DNA of 8,643 nucleotides from positions 1 to 8,643 of the forward strand of contig JAJTCL010000100.1 in the NCBI GenBank assembly GCA_021323255.1, written 5' to 3'. Origin of the DNA: Propionibacteriaceae bacterium (GTDB taxonomy: Bacteria; Actinomycetota; Actinomycetes; Propionibacteriales; Propionibacteriaceae). The notes under the pieces are model-generated. The model had not been told where the DNA came from. It searched no databases and saw nothing but the letters and a program-made list of their open reading frames with translations. Positions within the stretch are counted from its first letter, which is position 1. Every line of letters begins with the position of its first letter. Of the stretch, positions 6,507 through 8,643 are shown one piece after another. The position numbers and the translations under genes were made by a program.

Positions 6507-7262
6507 GTGCAGAGTTTGATGCGGTTACGGGAGCCGGCGGCTTGGGTCGCCTTAGCAGCTTTGGTACTCAATCTCGTCTTGGCTGTCATCGCAATGGCGA
6601 CCTACCAAGGCCCGCTGGCCAACATTGGGCTGACGCTGAGCGCGCAAGCTGCAAACCCGGTGCCGCTGATCGCGCTAGCGGTCATTGTGGGGTTCTGTGT
6701 GCTGCGCGAGCGGACACCTCATGCGCGCCTGCTCACGCTCCTGAGCCTGATCGCCGGGGTGCTCGCTGTGCTGTTCGGCATTGGCCTCGCGCTGCTGGCA
6801 CTCGCCGCCGAGCGCATCCCGGTCGTCTGGGCGCTCGGCGCTGTCGTGACACAGGCGATCTCAGTCATCGTGGTGGTATTGCTGATCAAGCTCTACCAGC
6901 TTCAGGCGGTGCCGCGCCGGCTTCCCGCCGGAATCGGGCTGCCGCCCTACCAGGAATCGTTGTCCGCCGCGCCGCCCCCCGACCAAAGGCTGCAACCGAC
7001 CTGGCGGCCGGACACGGCGGCGGGTGCGGTATGGCGTACCGCAGGCGAAGCAGCGGCTGGTGCCCCTGCTGCTGGCTGGGGCGCAGACGCAACTTCAGCG
7101 GCTTGGCAACCGATCCCGACGCAACCGAATGGTCCCCATCACCAGGGCAGAAAAGGGCCCCAGAACCAGGGCAGCGTCGCCGAGGATCCGTCCTTGCGAT
7201 CCAAGGGACAACCAGACGTGCAACCGCCACCGGTGGACTGGTGGGGACGCTCACAGCCGTAG
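6507..7262 (+). CDS. Hypothetical four-helix membrane protein with disordered Pro/Gln-rich tail
   Basis: I do not recognise a named family. From GTG 6507 the protein is 251 residues. Four hydrophobic segments lie at about residues 11-32, 51-67, 75-101 and 104-128, with short loops between them. The remaining 120 residues are low-complexity and rich in Pro, Ala, Gln, Gly and Trp, ending in PPPVDWWGRSQP, and are probably disordered in the cytoplasm. The frame is open upstream to ATG 6288, but that would run through cofD on the other strand. GTG 6507 is preferred because a TACGCT box sits 7 nt before it. TTG 6516 and ATG 6519 are alternatives and would only trim 3-4 residues. It is divergent from cofD and upstream of whiB, but separated from whiB by 263 bp, so a joint operon is doubtful. 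Confidence 0.7.
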   Translation: MQSLMRLREPAAWVALAALVLNLVLAVIAMATYQGPLANIGLTLSAQAANPVPLIALAVIVGFCVLRERTPHARLLTLLSLIAGVLAVLFGIGLALLALAAERIPVVWALGAVVTQAISVIVVVLLIKLYQLQAVPRRLPAGIGLPPYQESLSAAPPPDQRLQPTWRPDTAAGAVWRTAGEAAAGAPAAGWGADATSAAWQPIPTQPNGPHHQGRKGPQNQGSVAEDPSLRSKGQPDVQPPPVDWWGRSQP

Positions 7263-7308
7263 TCAAACCCTCTCAGCCTCGAACTTTTCCCCAATATCAG
7301 GAAACGAC

Positions 7309-7338
7309 TTGACTTTCCGGTATTGACAGGCATGTAAT
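7309..7338 (+). promoter_or_regulatory. Candidate whiB promoter
   Basis: TTGACT (7309-7314) and TGTAAT (7333-7338) match the -35 and -10 consensus at 5 of 6 positions each, with an 18-nt spacer, in a locally AT-rich patch (about 7281-7356) within GC-rich DNA. An overlapping TAATTT (7335-7340) is an alternative -10. A perfect TTGACA (7323-7328) lies in the spacer but has no good partner at 16-18 nt. Transcription would start near 7345-7347, leaving a leader of about 180 nt before whiB. Confidence 0.45.
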
Positions 7339-7345
7339 TTCACCA

Positions 7346-7369
7346 ATGTCATTTGCAGTCTTCTGCTGA
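7346..7369 (+). CDS. Possible leaderless upstream ORF in the whiB leader (7 codons)
   Basis: ATG at 7346 begins a short frame encoding MSFAVFC, ending at TGA 7367-7369. It lies 7 nt after the TGTAAT candidate -10, the same spacing seen before the membrane protein gene, so it would be translated as a leaderless ORF from the first base of the whiB transcript. The last sense codon is a cysteine codon. In mycobacteria, leaderless short upstream ORFs are common and cysteine-containing ones can sense cysteine supply; here there is only one cysteine codon. It is too short for any coding statistic, so this rests on position alone. Confidence 0.3.
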   Translation: MSFAVFC

Positions 7370-7455
7370 TCCGGCGGAGCCGTACTCAGATGAGTTGCTG
7401 CACAGCCAGGGGGCACCCAATGCAGCGGGTGGCAGGTGCATACGGCGCAAGCCAA

Positions 7456-7496
7456 TTCGGTACGGCCCGCGAAGCCGTGCCGGACAAGGGATTTTT
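7456..7496 (+). terminator. Stem-loop plus U-run in the whiB leader, candidate attenuator
   Basis: TTCGGTACGGC (7456-7466) pairs with GCCGTGCCGGA (7474-7484): 11 bp including two G-U pairs, with a 7-nt loop. TTTTT follows at 7492-7496, 7 nt after the stem, which is further than in a classical intrinsic terminator. Upstream, GCCGTAC (7379-7385) is perfectly complementary to GTACGGC in the first arm (7460-7466), giving a competing pairing. It could instead be the plain terminator of the upstream membrane-protein gene. Confidence 0.4.
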
Positions 7497-7510
7497 CATG
7501 ATGCGGGTCG

Positions 7511-7516
7511 AGGAGG
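7511..7516 (+). promoter_or_regulatory. Ribosome-binding site of whiB
   Basis: AGGAGG, 9 nt before ATG 7526. An in-frame TGA at 7499-7501 and the absence of any other start codon after it mean that 7526 is the only possible whiB start. The strong site contrasts with the apparently leaderless neighbours. Confidence 0.8.
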
Positions 7517-7525
7517 CACAGCCAC

Positions 7526-7774
7526 ATGTACGAGCCGAGCGGCACCAAGGAGGGTGCGCTGAGCTGGCAGGAGCGCGCACTGTGCGCGCAAACGGACCCA
7601 GAGGCGTTTTTTCCTGAGAAGGGTGGGTCGACGCGCGAGGCCAAGAAGGTCTGCTTGTCCTGCGAAGTGCGTGGCGAGTGCCTCGAATACGCGCTGGCCC
7701 ATGATGAACGCTTCGGCATCTGGGGCGGGTTGAGCGAAAGGGAGCGTCGCAAGCTCAAGAAGCGCGCTGTGTAA
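7526..7774 (+). CDS. whiB: WhiB-family iron-sulfur transcriptional regulator (WhiB/WhiB2 type)
   Basis: The 82-residue protein has the four conserved cysteines that bind a [4Fe-4S] cluster, at residues 20, 43, 46 and 52 (C-X22-C-X2-C-X5-C). The glycine-tryptophan turn GIWGG follows at 64-68, and then the basic C-terminal DNA-contacting tail RERRKLKKR. The stretch from SWQERALCAQTDPEAFFPEK onward is nearly the same as Streptomyces WhiB and mycobacterial WhiB2/WhmD, which act in sporulation septation and cell division; Wbl proteins usually work with the primary sigma factor region 4 or, for WhiB, with WhiA. The N-terminus is a few residues shorter than in Streptomyces WhiB (87 residues). Linkage to cofD-cofE and to a glycosyltransferase is also seen in other actinobacteria. 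It is likely a single-gene unit, with a long leader before it and a strong hairpin after it. Confidence 0.95.
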   Translation: MYEPSGTKEGALSWQERALCAQTDPEAFFPEKGGSTREAKKVCLSCEVRGECLEYALAHDERFGIWGGLSERERRKLKKRAV

Positions 7775-7815
7775 CTGAACACCCTATCGCCGCCCTTAGC
7801 GGACCGCGTAAAGTA

Positions 7816-7841
7816 AGGGGCCGCCCAACCGGGCAGCCCCT
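7816..7841 (+). terminator. Terminator after whiB
   Basis: AGGGGCCGCCC (7816-7826), loop AACC, then GGGCAGCCCCT (7831-7841): an 11-bp stem with one internal C-A mismatch and a tetraloop, 41 nt after the whiB stop. There is no U-run, but a very GC-rich stem with a tight loop is the usual form in actinobacteria. The region 7775-7888 holds nothing else firm; a 4-bp stem (CCGC 7790-7793 with GCGG 7799-7802) precedes it. Confidence 0.6.
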
Positions 7842-7888
7842 CACGCGTGTTGCGGGGCCCGATTGGTACAGGGGTTACGCGGGAACTG

Positions 7889-8643
7889 ATGGATAGCGAC
7901 ACTGCCCTGGCCGGTGCGTACGAGGACCGTCCAGGAGGCTCTGGCGCCTGGCCTGACTTGATGCCGGTCGACGTCGACAATTTTGGGCTCGAGGAAAACC
8001 CATGGGCATGGGCTGACTTCGGTGAGCAAGACCAGCCACCGCGTGTCGACATCGCCGGCGCGCACGTCACAGCCGTCCTCGTGACACTCGACGCGGCGCG
8101 TTGGCTACCGGCGACCTTGGGGGCACTGGGCGAGCTGGACACCCGACCGAGCCGACTCATCGCAATCGACAATGCCAGCACCGATGCGACCCGAACGCTC
8201 CTGGACCGCGCACACGACCAGGGCGTGCTGGACGCGGTCTATGACGGAAAGCGAGAGTTCGGTTTCGGCGCGGCAGTTCAGGCGGCTCTCGAGCTCGACG
8301 CCGCCAACCTACAAGAGGACGCCGATACGCTCGGCTTTCGCGCGGTCTCGGCCAGGGACTCGCGGTGGCTGTGGCTCTTGCACGACGACGCCGTGCCGGC
8401 ACCCGATGCGCTCTATGAGCTACTGGCCCACGTGACTACCGACGAAAGTATCGATCTGACCGGGCCCAAGCTGCTGCTGCCGCGGCGCCGGCACGGCGGT
8501 CAACCAATCAGCGAGATCGGCGTCAGCATTTCCGGCACCGGGCGCCGCGAGCTCGACCTTGACGTTGACGAGATTGATCAAGGGCAGCGCGACGAGCCAC
8601 AGGAACGCCTCGGGGTCTCCACCTGCGGCATGCTCGTGCGGGC
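7889..8643 (+). CDS. Family 2 glycosyltransferase, 3'-truncated
   Basis: The frame is open to the right edge; 251 codons are visible from ATG 7889. After an acidic N-terminal stretch of about 60 residues the GT-A fold begins with VTAVLVTLDAARWLPATLGAL, then the nucleotide-binding DNAST (residues 94-98), FGFGAAVQ, and WLWLLHDDAVPAPDALYELL with the metal-binding HDDA at 165-168. In other actinobacteria a large (often over 1000-residue) multi-domain glycosyltransferase of this type sits beside whiB, so this is probably the N-terminal domain of such a protein, acting in envelope glycan assembly. Sugar and acceptor cannot be read. The start is uncertain: only a weak GGGA precedes ATG 7889, TACGCG 7 nt upstream is an imperfect -10, an in-frame GTG 7847 lies just after the hairpin, and ATG 7961 is also possible. 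Confidence 0.87.
   Translation, partial: MDSDTALAGAYEDRPGGSGAWPDLMPVDVDNFGLEENPWAWADFGEQDQPPRVDIAGAHVTAVLVTLDAARWLPATLGALGELDTRPSRLIAIDNASTDATRTLLDRAHDQGVLDAVYDGKREFGFGAAVQAALELDAANLQEDADTLGFRAVSARDSRWLWLLHDDAVPAPDALYELLAHVTTDESIDLTGPKLLLPRRRHGGQPISEIGVSISGTGRRELDLDVDEIDQGQRDEPQERLGVSTCGMLVR

Larger units (their letters stand above)
7263..7525 (+). other. Leader/intergenic region before whiB
   Basis: 263 bp without a conventional gene. The first 90 bp are unusually AT-rich for the window and hold the candidate promoter. From 7370 it is GC-rich and contains the competing RNA pairings and the ribosome-binding site. Longer frames cross the region but overlap whiB out of frame and resemble no protein I know. 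Confidence 0.6.

Noticed and set aside
7390..7617. 75-codon plus-strand frame crossing the whiB leader and start
   Set aside because: It has no ribosome-binding site and runs out of frame through the conserved whiB sequence. The two ATGs at 7498 and 7501 belong to this frame and are not whiB starts.
7297..8181. Long open frame on the minus strand (294 codons) under whiB and the glycosyltransferase start
   Set aside because: It is antisense to whiB, whose protein match is very strong, and to the glycosyltransferase start. The translation is Ser/Pro/Arg-rich with no family likeness and is typical of a shadow frame in GC-rich DNA.
1..8643. Mobile elements, CRISPR arrays, tRNA/rRNA genes, long repeats
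   Set aside because: No transposase-like protein, repeated spacers, tRNA cloverleaf or long direct repeat was found. The gene set and base composition look like ordinary chromosome.

Overview
The window is a piece of an actinobacterial chromosome. It is GC-rich with actinobacterial codon use. It carries several genes that are typical of, or restricted to, Actinobacteria: a WhiB-family Fe-S regulator, a TIGR03089 protein, a DUF3105 protein and the coenzyme F420 genes cofD/fbiA and cofE/fbiB. The neighbourhood resembles the mycobacterial and streptomycete fbiA-fbiB-whiB2-manB (GDP-mannose pyrophosphorylase) region. I cannot name the genus.

Layout, left to right. (1) A 5'-truncated NAD(P)-binding SDR-like gene overlaps a CPBP-family intramembrane protease gene by 4 nt (+ strand). 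(2) A convergent gap of 160 bp follows, with a small stem-loop. (3) A TIGR03089 gene (- strand) diverges from manC (+). Both starts sit 6 nt after a TACSCT -10-like box, and the two putative promoters share an 8-bp palindrome. (4) A convergent gap of 71 bp holds a perfect 9-bp inverted repeat that looks like a two-way terminator. (5) A tight minus-strand operon runs cofD-cofE-DUF3105: cofD and cofE overlap by ATGA, and cofE and DUF3105 are 10 nt apart. (6) Divergent from cofD is an unrecognised four-helix membrane protein with a disordered tail. (7) whiB follows after a 263-bp leader region, and a strong GC hairpin lies after it. (8) A family 2 glycosyltransferase gene runs off the right edge.

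How the genes fit together. manC makes GDP-mannose for cell-envelope glycoconjugates, and the terminal glycosyltransferase probably acts in envelope glycan assembly. cofD and cofE build the F420 precursor and its polyglutamate tail. WhiB is a developmental/division regulator. cofE lacks the C-terminal nitroreductase (FMN) domain of mycobacterial FbiB, so the dehydro-F420 reduction step must be done elsewhere.

The most interesting non-coding signal is the whiB leader. It holds a candidate promoter, a 7-codon ORF starting almost exactly at the predicted transcription start and ending in a Cys codon, and then two mutually exclusive RNA pairings followed by a U-run, before the whiB ribosome-binding site. 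This looks like a possible attenuator but rests on reading the sequence only. No mobile elements, CRISPR arrays, tRNAs or rRNAs were seen.
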